A stretch of 64,000 nt of DNA from positions 43,783-107,782 of the forward strand of contig JAKBMB010000013.1 of assembly GCA_021831785.1 (NCBI GenBank), written 5' to 3'. This stretch comes from Deltaproteobacteria bacterium (GTDB lineage: Bacteria; Desulfobacterota; Binatia; Binatales; Binataceae). This document shows, one piece after another, positions 16,358-25,646 of the stretch. Position 1 is the first letter of the stretch; each line of letters starts with the position of its first letter. Under the pieces are notes generated by a model. That model had not been told where the DNA came from. It searched no databases and worked only from the letters and a program-made list of their open reading frames with translations. The translations under genes and the position numbers were made by a program.

Positions 16358-17384
16358 GCGACGCTATCTAACGCCCGCCAGGCACCCCATATATCATCGC
16401 GGCCGAGCTCGTAGCGGAGGGGTCCTATGCTGCGCGGGCGAGGCCCACGCCCCCTTTCCCGGCCCTCCTCCTGGAAGAGACTGTCGGGAAACAGAAAAAT
16501 CGCCGCGCGCAGATTCTTCACTCCGGCAGCCGGACTTTATGCTCAGAGTTTGTGAGTTTTTTGGGTTCCGCCCAATCTTGTGTCATCTTGAGCGAAGGCC
16601 GGCGCGGCGAGAGTCGAAAGACCCCTAGTTTTTCCGCGATCCTTCGACTCGCGCAACGCTCGCTCAGGATTACACCAGACGCTAACGTCAAAAAAATCAC
16701 AAACTCCGAGCGAAGCCGAAGGGTTCAGAATGACAGCGAACCCGGGATTCTTCGATTCCGGCGGCCTGCGCTCGCAATGACAGAAGAACGGCGACCTTCG
16801 TTCAGAATGAAGGAAGAACCGGGCCTTTTCCGTCATGCTGAGAGGTTGTGAATCTTTTCTAGTGGGGCGGGCATCCCTTCGACACGACTCAGGGCAGGTC
16901 CTTCGGCTTCGCTCAGAACAGGCTCCGGGCCGCCCCACTAGAGACCCATCGGGTGCAGCCGACGACGGCATGCGGCAGCGCGGGCGAGGCCAGGCCCCCC
17001 TTCCTCTCCTTCCCCCGCCGCGCGGGAAAAGGCTGGGAAAGGGATGCCTTCGCGCGCTTTCAGCACCCTCACCCCTGCCCTCTCCCAGAGGGCGAGGGAG
17101 CAGAAACGGCTCGCGGCCTTCGACTCCTTCCCTCGTCACGCTGCTTTTTCCTACTCCTTCCCCCGCAAGCCGGGGAAGAAACCAGAAATAGGACCTTGCC
17201 GGCGTTGCCGGGAGAAGGCGAGGATGGGGGCGACTCGGGCTTTTAGCGCGGGATGACAGGCTAAGAGCCTGCCGCACGGTAGAAGAATAAGCTGAGCGTG
17301 CGCCTATCGCTATGTTGCGCAGTCGTCAGTAGCATTAACCAGGGTTGCAGTGCGTCGAGCACAAAGGGGGAATAACGGGCTTCG
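16358..17384. repeat. Repeat-filled intergenic region
   Basis: About 1 kb without a credible gene. It contains an R1-type palindrome with a different interior (16860-16940, ends TAGTGGGGCGGG/CCGCCCCACTA). An R2 element lies near 17065-17105 (CCCTCTCCCAGAGGGCGAGGG). Further stretches resemble a third dispersed sequence at 16555-16850 with the words TCGACTCGCGCAACGCTCG and AACTCCGAGCGAAGCC. Open frames across it only reflect repeat composition. The promoter of the selenoprotein gene should lie at 17260-17370. Confidence 0.6.
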
Positions 17385-19061
17385 ATGGCTACGCTTAAGG
17401 TGCTGAATCCGGTGGCCGAGCCGGTGGAGAGCCATTTCGAGCGCGCGGTGCGGCCGGCGAGTCTTGAGGGCAAGCGCGTCGGACTTTACTGGAATATGAA
17501 GAGCGGCGGGGAGGCGGCGCTGGATCGGGTCGAGGAGCTGTTGCGCGCGCGCTACGCCGGCGTGACCTTCGCGCGGGCGCAGGGCAGCGTGGGTTTTCTG
17601 ATGCGCCACGCGACGGCGGCCGACGCCGCGCGGATCGCCGCCGAGTGCAACGTCGTCGTCGGCACGACCGCCGATTGAGGGTCATGCACGTCGTGGCTTG
17701 TCCACGACCTCGTTGAGTTGGAGAAGCGCGGCGTTGCCACCGTCGCGATGACCGCCGAGGCCTTCGTGCGCGACGCGCGGCGCAGCGCCGCGAGCTTCGG
17801 TATCGCGGACCTGCCGCTGGCCGTGGTGCCCCTGCCCTTCACCAACCAGCCCGCCGAAGCGATTCACGCCGCGGCCGCGGGCGCGATCGAACAGGTGATC
17901 GCGGGCCTCACGCGCGAGAGCGCCGACGGCGCGCCGCCACAGGAGATCGTCCTGCTCAAGGACGAGCATCTCACTTTCACCGGCGCCGACGCGCTCCAGG
18001 CCGCCGAGCGGATGGACCGCACGTTCCTTGAATACGGATGGAGCGACGGCTTGCCGGCCCGCCCGCCGACCGCGGGCGCGGTGGAGGCGATGCTCGCCGG
18101 CACGCGGCGCGACCCGGACGAGCTAATCGCGGTGCTCGAGCCCGGCTTCGGCAAGGCAACGGTGCGCAAGCTCGCGGCCAACGCGGTGATGGCCGGATGC
18201 CGGCCGGAGCATCTGCCGGTGCTGATCGCGGCGCTCCAATGTCTGGCCGAGCCCGCGATGCATCTGCGCAACAAGGCGATGTCAACCGGGCCGCATGCGC
18301 CGCTGGTATGGGTCAACGGGCCGATTCGCGCGCGGATCGGGCTTAACTCGGGGATGTGCGCGCTGGGGCCTGGGGCGCCGTCGTTCGCCAACACGGTGAT
18401 CGGCCGCGCGCTGAGGCTCAGCATGATGAACCTCGGCCATTGTTACCCCGGCGTCTCCGACATGGACACTATCGGCAGCCCCGCCAAGTACGGCATGTGC
18501 GTGGGCGAGAACGAGGAGCGCAACCCGTGGACGCCCTACCATGTCGAGCGCGGGATGGCCGCCGAGCAGAGCGTGGTGACCGTGCATTTCGTCTATGGGT
18601 TGTGCGAGCTGTTCGACTTCGCCAGCGCCGAGCCCGACGGGCTGCTCACCGTGTTCGCCTCGCCGCCGGCCAACCTGGCGCAGGTCGCGACCGCGATGTG
18701 GCTTATCGGGCGGCGCGCCGACCCGCGCTACGACACCGAGGAGCAGGAGCATCATACGCTGTTCGTCTGTCCGGAGCATGCCAAGCTTTTCGCCGCGGGC
18801 GGCTTTGACAAGCCTGGTTTGCGCCGCGCCCTGTTCAAGGCCGCGCGCATCCCGTTTAGGCTCGCGATGCTCAACAAGGAGCGCAAAGCGATGGCGGCCG
18901 CGCGGCCGGACCTGATGTGGCTGTGGGAGAGCCCCGAAACGATGGTGCCAGTGGTGGAGGACCCGTCGTGCTACGAGATCGTCGTGGTCGGCGGCGCGGC
19001 CGGCCGCGGGACCTTCTTCTGGGGCGCGGGCGAGCCGCGAAGCCGCGCCATCGAGGATTAA
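17385..19061 (+). CDS. UGSC-family selenoprotein (selenocysteine at an in-frame UGA)
   Basis: The frame 17385-19061 is continuous except for one TGA at 17676-17678. Read through, the product has 558 residues with Sec98 in the motif TTAD-U-GSCTSW, the motif that names the UGSC (seleno)protein family. The N-terminal domain (about 20-160) holds GKRVGLYWNMKSGGEAALDR before the Sec and HDLVELEKRGVATVAMTAEAF after it, with Sec98/Cys101 forming a UxxC redox pair. A hairpin suited to a bacterial SECIS follows the UGA. A larger second domain (about 200-558) is rich in conserved-looking Gly/Pro/Cys segments such as GLNSGMCALGPGAPSFAN and NLGHCYPGVSDMDTIG. I do not recognise it. The reaction is unknown. 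A NifU-like gene follows 18 bases later. Split annotation as 17385-17678 and 17718-19061 would be an error. Confidence 0.88.
17676..17708 (+). promoter_or_regulatory. Selenocysteine UGA and bacterial SECIS-like hairpin
   Basis: Eleven bases after the UGA (17676-17678) the sequence folds into a perfect 7-bp stem, GTCGTGG (17690-17696) with CCACGAC (17702-17708), closing a five-base CTTGT loop that contains a G. The 18 bases between UGA and loop fall within the range known for bacterial SECIS elements read by SelB. The hairpin is inside the coding sequence and encodes conserved-looking residues. Confidence 0.75.
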
Positions 19062-19079
19062 GCGCGCATCATCAGAACC

Positions 19080-19340
19080 ATGGCCGCGGATATTTTGGCA
19101 CAACGAGTGATCGAGCAGGCGCGGGGCCTCGTCGAAGCCGACGGCGGCGACCTGCGCCTGATCAGCGTTGAGCGCGGGTGCGCCCGCGTCGCCTACCGGA
19201 TGGGCCGCAACGAGCGATGCGCCGAATGCGTGCTTGCGCCCGAGGACCTGCGCGGCTTTTTACTCGAGATGTTCGCCCGCGGCGCGCCCCATATCATCGC
19301 GGTCGAGCTCGAAGTGGACCGACCCGACGACGCCGCGTAG
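19080..19340 (+). CDS. NifU C-terminal-like small protein
   Basis: This 86-residue protein resembles the NifU/Nfu C-terminal domain, a scaffold or carrier for iron-sulfur clusters. Shared features are the helix VIEQARGLVEADGGDLRLISVE and a following beta strand, then a CxxC pair (RCAECVL, Cys47/Cys50 by my count) and a second helix (EDLRGFLLEMF) leading to a final strand. The typical CxGC is CAEC here. It begins 18 bases after the UGSC selenoprotein stop, so the two are probably one operon. A link to cluster delivery for the selenoprotein or the nearby molybdenum hydroxylase is an inference. Confidence 0.65.
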   Translation: MAADILAQRVIEQARGLVEADGGDLRLISVERGCARVAYRMGRNERCAECVLAPEDLRGFLLEMFARGAPHIIAVELEVDRPDDAA

Positions 19341-19367
19341 CGGCGGCTCAAGGGAGGTTCGGGCCTG

Positions 19368-19600
19368 GCGGCCCGCCTTTTCTGCCCCCTCGCCCTTTGG
19401 GAGAGGGCTGGGGTGAGGGTGCTGTTTCGGGCCGCGTGGCACAAGGCAGGTTCGGGCCTGCGGCCCGAAATGCGGGCACGGCGGCCCGCCCCACTAGAAT
19501 AAAGAGAAGCAAGGCGGGCACGGCGGCCCGCCCCACTAGAATAGAGAGCAGCGCAAGCACGGTGCCCGGCCTGCTGGCAGCATGGCCCGCCCCACTGGAA
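19368..19600. repeat. Mixed R1/R2 palindrome cluster
   Basis: An R2 element at about 19378-19425 (CCCTCGCCCTTTGGGAGAGGG) is followed by three R1-type arms (GGCGGGCACGGCGGCCCGCCCCAC near 19470-19495 and 19515-19540, and a diverged copy at 19560-19600). It fills the gap between the NifU-like gene and the SMP-30 gene. Non-coding. Confidence 0.7.
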
Positions 19601-19689
19601 GAGAGAGCGTTGCGGCATACTAAGTCTTTGGACGCAGTATCTTCATAAGCCTGCATGGTGAAGGGTGTTTTTAAAGACAGGTATCGCAA

Positions 19690-20535
19690 ATGCATTTTGA
19701 AACGGTTGCCTACGGCTACGGTCTTATCGAGGCGCCGCGCATGGACGAGCGCGGCCGTCTCTGCTTCAGCGACGTGACCAACGGCGGAATCTACCGCCGG
19801 CTCCCCGACGGAACCGTCGAGACGCTGATTCCAAAGCGCCGCGGCGTCGGCGGAATGGCGTTCAACGAGGGCGACGGCCTGGTGCTGACCGGGCGCGGCC
19901 TGATCCATTGGAGCGAGCGCACGGGCAAAACGCGCGAGCTGTTCACGCGCTGGGAGGGGCGCGAGCTGCGCGGGCTCAACGATCTTACGGTCGATGCGCA
20001 GGGCAGCGTCTATACCGGCACGCTTGAGTTCGACGCCGTGGGGGGCGGCGAGCCGGTCCCGGGCAACCTGTTTCGCATCGACCCGCCAGGGCATCCGGTC
20101 TTGCTCTGGGAGGGAATTCAGCTCACCAACGGGCTCGCTATCAGCGCTGACGGCAAGCTGCTCTACCATTGCGACTCGGTAACCAACGCGGTTTGGGTAT
20201 ACGATGTGCCGGGCGACCGAAGCGTGCGCGACCGGCGCGTCTTCGCGCGGCTGCCCGAGGGATGGCCCGACGGGATGGCGAGAGACGCTCAGGGCGCGCT
20301 ATGGGTGGCGGTGTACGGCGGCGGCGAGATCGTCCGCATCAGAGCGGATGGCACGATGGAGCGGCGGGTCAAGGTGCCGGCAAAGATGGTTACCAGCCTG
20401 GTCTTTGCCGGGCCGGACTTGAGCGAGCTTTACGTCGTAAGCGCCGATAATCTGGAAGACCCGGCGCGCAAAGGGACGATCTTCCGCGCCCGCTCCGAGG
20501 TGCCCGGCGCGCCGGTGCCAAAGGCCCGCTTCTAG
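19690..20535 (+). CDS. SMP-30/gluconolactonase/LRE-family protein
   Basis: This 281-residue six-bladed propeller is of the SMP-30 type, whose members hydrolyse lactones with a divalent metal. Typical elements are the early acidic ligand region (LIEAPRMDERGRLCFSDV), the GLNDLTVDAQGSVYTG segment carrying the Asn/Asp ligands, GLAISADGKLLYHCDSV, and PDGMARDAQGALWVAVYGGGEIVRI with the catalytic Asp of the PDGM box. The length is typical. No signal peptide is seen, so it is likely cytoplasmic. The substrate cannot be inferred. It lies upstream of the CoxM-like gene on the same strand but 230 bases away. Confidence 0.82.
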   Translation: MHFETVAYGYGLIEAPRMDERGRLCFSDVTNGGIYRRLPDGTVETLIPKRRGVGGMAFNEGDGLVLTGRGLIHWSERTGKTRELFTRWEGRELRGLNDLTVDAQGSVYTGTLEFDAVGGGEPVPGNLFRIDPPGHPVLLWEGIQLTNGLAISADGKLLYHCDSVTNAVWVYDVPGDRSVRDRRVFARLPEGWPDGMARDAQGALWVAVYGGGEIVRIRADGTMERRVKVPAKMVTSLVFAGPDLSELYVVSADNLEDPARKGTIFRARSEVPGAPVPKARF

Positions 20536-20766
20536 ACGGCGCGCGCCTTGGTTCAAGGCGCTTGGCATCGCGCTTGGTCGAATGATTTATTATTGAAGGC
20601 CGCGCGATATCGAGGAGCGCGCGCCCGGCCGCGCAAACGGCGCCAACAAGAGGCGCATGCGCGACGAGGGTCTAAGCAGCGCGGCGGGAGATGCTGAAGA
20701 TACCAGGGATGGCAGTTGCGTAAGGCAGAGAAGGTTTGAAGGCAGGGCGGCTTTGAGGGGCGCGCG

Positions 20767-21645
20767 ATGAAACCACCGCCGTTTGAGTATCACGACCCCA
20801 CCACGGTGGAGGAGGCGCTTGAGCTTCTGGCGCGCTACGGCGAGGATGCGCGCGTTCTGGCGGGTGGTCAAAGCCTGATCCCGCTTTTGAATTTTCGGCT
20901 GACCGCGCCGGCGGTGCTGGTCGATCTCAACCGCGTGGGCGAGCTTTCGTATATGCGGGAGGACGGCGGATGGCTGCGCATCGGCGCGATGACGCGCCAG
21001 CGCCAGGTCGAGTTTTCCGCGCTGGCCGGCGAAAAGCTGCCGCTTATGGTGGAGGCAACGCGCCTTATCGGCCATCTGCCGACGCGCACCCGCGGCACGG
21101 TCGGCGGCAGTATCGCGCATGCCGATCCGTCGGCCGAGTATCCGGCGCTGGCCTGCGCGCTCGAGGGGCAGATGGCCGTTCGCGGGCGCGCGGGGGAGCG
21201 CGTGATAGGCGCGGCGGACTTCTTTCAGGGCCTTCTCGGCACCGCGCTTAAGCCGGGGGAGCTCTTGGCCGAGGTCCGGATGCCGACGACGCCGGCGAGA
21301 AGCGGATGGGCGTTCGAGGAATTCGCCCGCCGCCACGGCGACTTTGCGATCGCCGGAGTCGGCGCGCAATTGACGCTGCGCGCCGATGGAAAATGCGCCA
21401 GCGCGCGCGCCGCGGCCTTCGGCGTCGGTCCGACGCCGGTCAAACTGCGCGCGGTCGAGCAGGCGCTTGAGGGCAGTGCGCTCAGCGAGGCGCAGATCGA
21501 CGCCGCCTCGGCGCTAGCCAGCGAACTGGTCAACCCGACCAGCGACCTGCACGCCTCAGCGGCCTACCGGCGCCATCTGACCCAGGTGCTCGTCAAGCGC
21601 GCCCTGACACGCGCTGTCGCGGCTGCCCGCCAGACGCTTCATTGA
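20767..21645 (+). CDS. Molybdenum hydroxylase FAD subunit (CoxM/CutM-like)
   Basis: This 292-residue medium subunit of the xanthine dehydrogenase/CO dehydrogenase family binds FAD and accepts electrons from the 2Fe-2S subunit. The two flavin motifs are AGGQSLIPLLNFRL near residue 37 and TRGTVGGSIAHADPSAEYP near 107. The C-terminal CO-dehydrogenase flavoprotein domain (KLRAVEQALEG through RRHLTQVLVKRAL) is complete. The large subunit follows after a repeat-filled 400-base gap. The small subunit is encoded 4 kb away on the other strand. Confidence 0.87.
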   Translation: MKPPPFEYHDPTTVEEALELLARYGEDARVLAGGQSLIPLLNFRLTAPAVLVDLNRVGELSYMREDGGWLRIGAMTRQRQVEFSALAGEKLPLMVEATRLIGHLPTRTRGTVGGSIAHADPSAEYPALACALEGQMAVRGRAGERVIGAADFFQGLLGTALKPGELLAEVRMPTTPARSGWAFEEFARRHGDFAIAGVGAQLTLRADGKCASARAAAFGVGPTPVKLRAVEQALEGSALSEAQIDAASALASELVNPTSDLHASAAYRRHLTQVLVKRALTRAVAAARQTLH

Positions 21646-21712
21646 AGATTGCGACGTATGGAGACCGCGCCCCCTTCCCGACCTTCGCCCGCCCTGCGCG
21701 CCTTGTGCTCTC

Positions 21713-21960
21713 TTCTAGTGGGGCGGGCCGCCGTGCCCGCCTTGTTCTTTTCTCCAGCGGAGCGGGCCGGAGCCTGTTCTGAGCGAAGCCGAAGAATGCC
21801 CGCCTTGCTTCTCTTTATTCAGTGGGGCGGGCCGCCGTGCCCGCCTTTCGGGCCGCCAGGCCCGAACCTCTGTTGTGCCACGCAACCCGAAACAGCACCC
21901 TCACCCCCGCCCTCTCCCAAAGGGCGAGGGGGCAGAAAAGGCTTGCCGCCAGGCCCGAAC
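21713..21960. repeat. R1/R2 palindrome cluster between coxM-like and coxL-like genes
   Basis: R1 arms (GTGGGGCGGGCCGCCGTGCC) occur at about 21718-21742 and 21823-21847, with an insert resembling the 16860-16940 interior (GAGCCTGTTCTGAGCGAAGCC). An R2 element lies at 21898-21945. These structured repeats sit inside what would otherwise be an operon. Confidence 0.7.
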
Positions 21961-22042
21961 CTCTGATTGCTTCCCCGCTTTAAGGGGAGGATGAGGATGT
22001 GGGCAGGCCTGGAGACGGCAGCGGAAATACTCAAACGAGGCG

Positions 22043-24418
22043 ATGGGGATGGCGGTAAGGAGCAAATCTGGGGCGCTGGTCGGAGCCGCGATAAAGCGCG
22101 TCGAGGATCGTCGCTTTTTGATGGGGCAAGGCACTTACGCTGACGACTGGCAGCCGGCGGGGCTGCTCTATGCGGCCTTTTTGCGCTCCCCGTACGCGCA
22201 TGCGCGAATCGCGGCGATCGACCTATCGCGCGCCATCGCGCTCGACGGCGTAATCGCCGTGGTAACCGGCCAGCAGATGGGGGAGTTGGCCAAGCCGCTT
22301 CGCGCCACCTCCACGATGAGGACCTACGTCGCCACCGAACAGCCGATCCTCGCCCGCGACAAAGTCCGCTTTGTGGGCGAAGCCGTCGCCGCCGTGGTTG
22401 CGGCCAGCCGCTATATCGCCGAGGACGCGCTGGACCGGATCGCCGTGGAATATGACACGCTGGCGGCGGTGAGCGATGTCGAGGCGGCCGCGGCTCACGG
22501 CGCCGAGCGGGTCCATGAAGAGGCGGCGAGCAACGTGATGGTCGCGCGCGAGTTCAAGCACGGCGCGGCCAGCGCGGGTCTCGGCGCCGGCGCGCATCCC
22601 GAAGCGGCGGTGACGGTGCGCGAGCGCTTTCGCTTTCACCGCCATGCCGCGGTGTCGATCGAGCCGCGCTGCTGCGTTGCGCGGTACAACGCGGGCTCGG
22701 GAGAGCTTACGCTGCGCTCGAGCACCCAGTGTCCGGGGGTCGTTCGCACCGCGCTCGCCGCGTCGCTTGCGATGCCCGAGCATCTGGTGCGCGTGGTCTC
22801 CAGCGACGTCGGCGGAGGCTTTGGCGCCAAGTCTTCGGTATATCCGGAAGAGGTCGCCGTGAGCGCGCTGGCCAAGATGCTTGGCCGGCCGGTCAACTGG
22901 ACCAGCGACCGGCGCGAGGATCTGCTCGCCACCTCTCAGGGCTGGGACGAGATTATCGACGCCGAGCTCTCGGTATCCGCCGAAGGGCGAATCTTAGAGC
23001 TCAAGGCCGACGTTCTCGCCGACGTCGGCGCCTACGCGGTCTATCCCTGGACGCTAACGATCGAGCCGATCCAGACGGTGAGCTTCCTGACCGGGCCATA
23101 TGACGTGCCTAATTATTGGGCGAGAGCGCGCGCCGTCGCCACCTGCAAGCCCGCGGTGGGGCCCTATCGCGGCGTGGGGCGTCCGATTTCCACCTTCGTT
23201 ATGGAGGGGCTGCTCGATCGCGCCGCGCGCCGGCTTAAGCGCGATCCGGTCGAGCTGCGCATGCTCAACTACGTGCGCGCCGACCAGTTCCCCTACAAGA
23301 CGCCGACCGGGATCGTCTGGGACCGCGCGCCCTTCGCCGAGCTTCTCGACAAGGCGCTTGCGCGGCTGGGCTACGAACAGGCGCGCGCCGAGCAAGCCCG
23401 GGCGCGGCGCGAAGGGCGCCTGGTCGGAGTCGGTCTCGCTTCGTTCTGCGAGCTCACCGGGATCGGCTCGGGTACTCCGGCTGCCCCAGGGATGCCGATC
23501 CCGGCAGGCACCGAGGCGGCGACGATTCGCGTCGACCCTTCAGGAACCGTGACGGCGATCTTCGGCGTCGCCTCGCACGGCCAGGGACTCGAGACCGCGC
23601 TCGCGCAGGTTGTCGCCGACGAACTGGAGGTCTCGCTCGAAGATGTCAGGGTGATGTACGGCGACACGGCGTTCGCTCCCTACGGCACCGGAAGCTACGC
23701 CAGCCGAGGCGCGGTGATGGGCGGCGGAGCGGCGATCCTGGCAGCCCGCGCGCTGCGCGAGAAGGCCGACCGCATCGCGGCGCATCTGCTGGAAACCGCG
23801 CCGGCCGTCGCCAACGAGCCCGGCGGCAAATCCGGCGCGGCGCGCCGGGTCAGCATGAGAGATATCGCGCAGGCCGCCTACGCGGGCCGCAAAAAGCTGC
23901 CCGCGGAAATGGAGCCGGGCCTGGAGGCGACCCGCTTTTACGACCCGTTTTATGGCACCGCCACCGCCGCGGCCCACGCCGCCGTGGTCGAGGTTGACGC
24001 GCAAACCTTCGCCGTGCGCGTGCTGCGCTACGTCGCCGCCGAAGATTGCGGCCGCATCATCAACCCGCTTATCGTCGAAGGGCAGGTGGTCGGCGGCGTC
24101 GCCCAGGGTATTGGCGGCGCGCTGCTTGAAGAGATGGTTTACGACGAGTTCGGCCAGCCGGCCACGGCGAGCCTGATGGATTATATGCTGCCGACCGCCA
24201 GCGAAATCCCGCGGATCGAGGTGGAACATGTCGAGCAGCCCTCTCCCACTTCGCTCGGCGGCTTTCGCGGCGTGGGCGAATCGGGCACGATCGGCGCCCC
24301 GGCCGCGATCGCTAACGCGGTGGCCGACGCGCTCGCCCCGTTGGGCGTCGAGCCCAACGAGCTGCCGATAACGCCCGCGCGCTTGTTTCAACTATGCGCA
24401 AACAAGCGCGGCCGGTAG
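22043..24418 (+). CDS. Molybdenum hydroxylase large subunit (CoxL/aldehyde oxidase-like, form II type)
   Basis: This 791-residue catalytic subunit binds the molybdopterin-cytosine dinucleotide cofactor. The aldehyde oxidase a/b hammerhead domain covers about 20-130 (VEDRRFLMGQGTYADDW, RSPYAHARI). The molybdopterin-binding domain follows with SSDVGGGFGAKSSVYPEE, then GPYRGVGRP as the active-site loop, and the C-terminal GFRGVGESGTIGAP with the catalytic glutamate. True CO dehydrogenases carry a cysteine-containing AYxCSFR loop. Its absence and the PYRGVGRP form point to the diverse form II group, whose substrates are mostly unknown. The alternative ATG at 22049 has the better ribosome-site spacing (GAGG eight bases before). 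Confidence 0.87.
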   Translation: MGMAVRSKSGALVGAAIKRVEDRRFLMGQGTYADDWQPAGLLYAAFLRSPYAHARIAAIDLSRAIALDGVIAVVTGQQMGELAKPLRATSTMRTYVATEQPILARDKVRFVGEAVAAVVAASRYIAEDALDRIAVEYDTLAAVSDVEAAAAHGAERVHEEAASNVMVAREFKHGAASAGLGAGAHPEAAVTVRERFRFHRHAAVSIEPRCCVARYNAGSGELTLRSSTQCPGVVRTALAASLAMPEHLVRVVSSDVGGGFGAKSSVYPEEVAVSALAKMLGRPVNWTSDRREDLLATSQGWDEIIDAELSVSAEGRILELKADVLADVGAYAVYPWTLTIEPIQTVSFLTGPYDVPNYWARARAVATCKPAVGPYRGVGRPISTFVMEGLLDRAARRLKRDPVELRMLNYVRADQFPYKTPTGIVWDRAPFAELLDKALARLGYEQARAEQARARREGRLVGVGLASFCELTGIGSGTPAAPGMPIPAGTEAATIRVDPSGTVTAIFGVASHGQGLETALAQVVADELEVSLEDVRVMYGDTAFAPYGTGSYASRGAVMGGGAAILAARALREKADRIAAHLLETAPAVANEPGGKSGAARRVSMRDIAQAAYAGRKKLPAEMEPGLEATRFYDPFYGTATAAAHAAVVEVDAQTFAVRVLRYVAAEDCGRIINPLIVEGQVVGGVAQGIGGALLEEMVYDEFGQPATASLMDYMLPTASEIPRIEVEHVEQPSPTSLGGFRGVGESGTIGAPAAIANAVADALAPLGVEPNELPITPARLFQLCANKRGR

Positions 24419-24464
24419 CGCAAGGCAACCAGCGCAGACCGCGCGCGCAGGCGCGCTCGCCCGC

Positions 24465-24560
24465 CTCTTCTTCTGTCCCCTCGCCCGCGAAGCGGGAGAG
24501 GGCGAGGGTGCCTGGGAAGCGGATGGGCACAGCCGCCCTCACCCCGGCCCTCTCCCAGCG
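24465..24560. repeat. R2-type palindromic repeat upstream of the SDR gene
   Basis: Two opposed copies of the R2 sequence (CCCTCGCCCGCGAAGCGGGAG... and CTCACCCCGGCCCTCTCCCAG...) lie between the large-subunit gene and the SDR gene. A frame from 24394 reads through them but is not a gene extension. Confidence 0.6.
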
Positions 24561-24636
24561 GGAGAGGGGAAAACGAAGGCGCGCCGCAGGAATATCGAAA
24601 CGCACGAAGCAAAGCGAGGAGAACGCAGACAGCCTT

Positions 24637-25395
24637 ATGGAACTGAGGATAAAAGATAGAGTTGCGCTAGTGACCGGAGGCGCGCGCGACGTCGGCCGCG
24701 CGATCTCGACCGCGCTTGCCCGCGAGGGCGCCGTGGTCGCCGTCAACTACCTGCATTCGGAGAGCGAAGCGCAGGAGACCATTGCCGAAATAACTGCCGC
24801 CGGCGGCAAAGCTCAGGCCTTCAAGGCCGACGTGAGCGATTATCCATCGGTGCGGGCCCTCCAGCGCCAGATCGCCGACAAGCTCGGTCCGGTCGATATC
24901 CTGGTGAACAATGCCGGCTTTGTTGCCCCAGAGCTCTTCTTGCGCACCGCGCCCGAACAATGGCATCCGCAAATCGCCGTCGGGCTGCACGCCGTGATGA
25001 GCTGCTGCCACGTTTTCGCGCCCGCGATGGTGCAGCGGAGGTTCGGCCGCGTGATAAATATCGTGGGCGACTCGGCCCGCGTGGGCGAAAGACGCCTGGC
25101 CGTGACCGCAGCCTCCCGCGGCGGCGTGCTGGCGCTCACCAAGAGCCTGGCGAAAGAACTCGGTCCGGCCGAGGTCACGGTCAACGCCGTTGCGCTGGGG
25201 CTTATTGAGACATCCCATTCCGACGCCGAGTTCCTCAAGGCAAACCGCGACCGAATTCTGCAGTTCTATGCGATAAAGCGCCTGGGGCGGCCCGACGACG
25301 TGGCCTCGCTGGTGGCCTTCTTGGCCTCGGCGCACGCCTCATGGATCACCGGCCAGACGATCAGCGTGAGCGGCGGGTACTCCACGGCCGGCTAG
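24637..25395 (+). CDS. SDR-family oxidoreductase with non-canonical catalytic residues
   Basis: This 252-residue Rossmann protein is of the 3-oxoacyl-ACP reductase-like SDR type. The ATG at 24637 is chosen, with GAGGAG about 20 bases before it and the fold beginning at once. The cofactor motif TGGARDVG (residues 13-20), NNAG at 91-94 and the C-terminal SGGYSTAG are present. At the catalytic box, where YxxxK is expected, the sequence is TAASR: Thr157 and Arg161 replace Tyr and Lys. The usual serine may be Ser145. Such changes normally abolish standard SDR chemistry, so it could have a different role or use another mechanism. It ends the plus-strand run that includes the Cox-like genes. Confidence 0.8.
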   Translation: MELRIKDRVALVTGGARDVGRAISTALAREGAVVAVNYLHSESEAQETIAEITAAGGKAQAFKADVSDYPSVRALQRQIADKLGPVDILVNNAGFVAPELFLRTAPEQWHPQIAVGLHAVMSCCHVFAPAMVQRRFGRVINIVGDSARVGERRLAVTAASRGGVLALTKSLAKELGPAEVTVNAVALGLIETSHSDAEFLKANRDRILQFYAIKRLGRPDDVASLVAFLASAHASWITGQTISVSGGYSTAG

Positions 25396-25415
25396 CGCGC
25401 TAAGTCAAGCCAACA

Positions 25416-25635
25416 GAGGTTCGGGCCTGCGGCGCAGCTTTTCTGCTCCCTCGCCCTTTGGGAGAGGGTGGGGGTGAGGGTGCTGTTTCGGGCCGCGCGG
25501 CACAACAGAGGTTCGGGCCTGGCGGCCCGAAAGGCGGGCACGGCGGCCCGCCCCACTGAAAGAAAGAGCAAGGCGGGCACGGCGGCCCGCCCCACTGGAA
25601 GAAAGAGCAAGGCGGGCACGGCGGCCCGCCCCAGT
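25416..25635. repeat. R1/R2 palindrome cluster between convergent genes
   Basis: An R2 element (25438-25480) is followed by three R1 arms in tandem at about 25535-25558, 25572-25595 and 25612-25634 with AAAGAGCAA-type linkers. The cluster lies between the convergent SDR and 2Fe-2S genes, a place where bidirectional terminators are common. Confidence 0.72.
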
Positions 25636-25646
25636 GAGATATGGTG

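Noticed and set aside
16543..17277. 244-codon frame across the repeat region
   Set aside because: The translation consists of repeat-derived words (SERS, ESKD) and has no gene-like pattern.
24394..24636. N-terminal extension of the SDR frame
   Set aside because: It runs through an R2 repeat; the SDR fold begins at 24637.
14471..25635. Tandem GC-rich repeats considered as CRISPR arrays
   Set aside because: Units are palindromic, spacing is irregular, linkers are similar to each other, and no cas gene is present.
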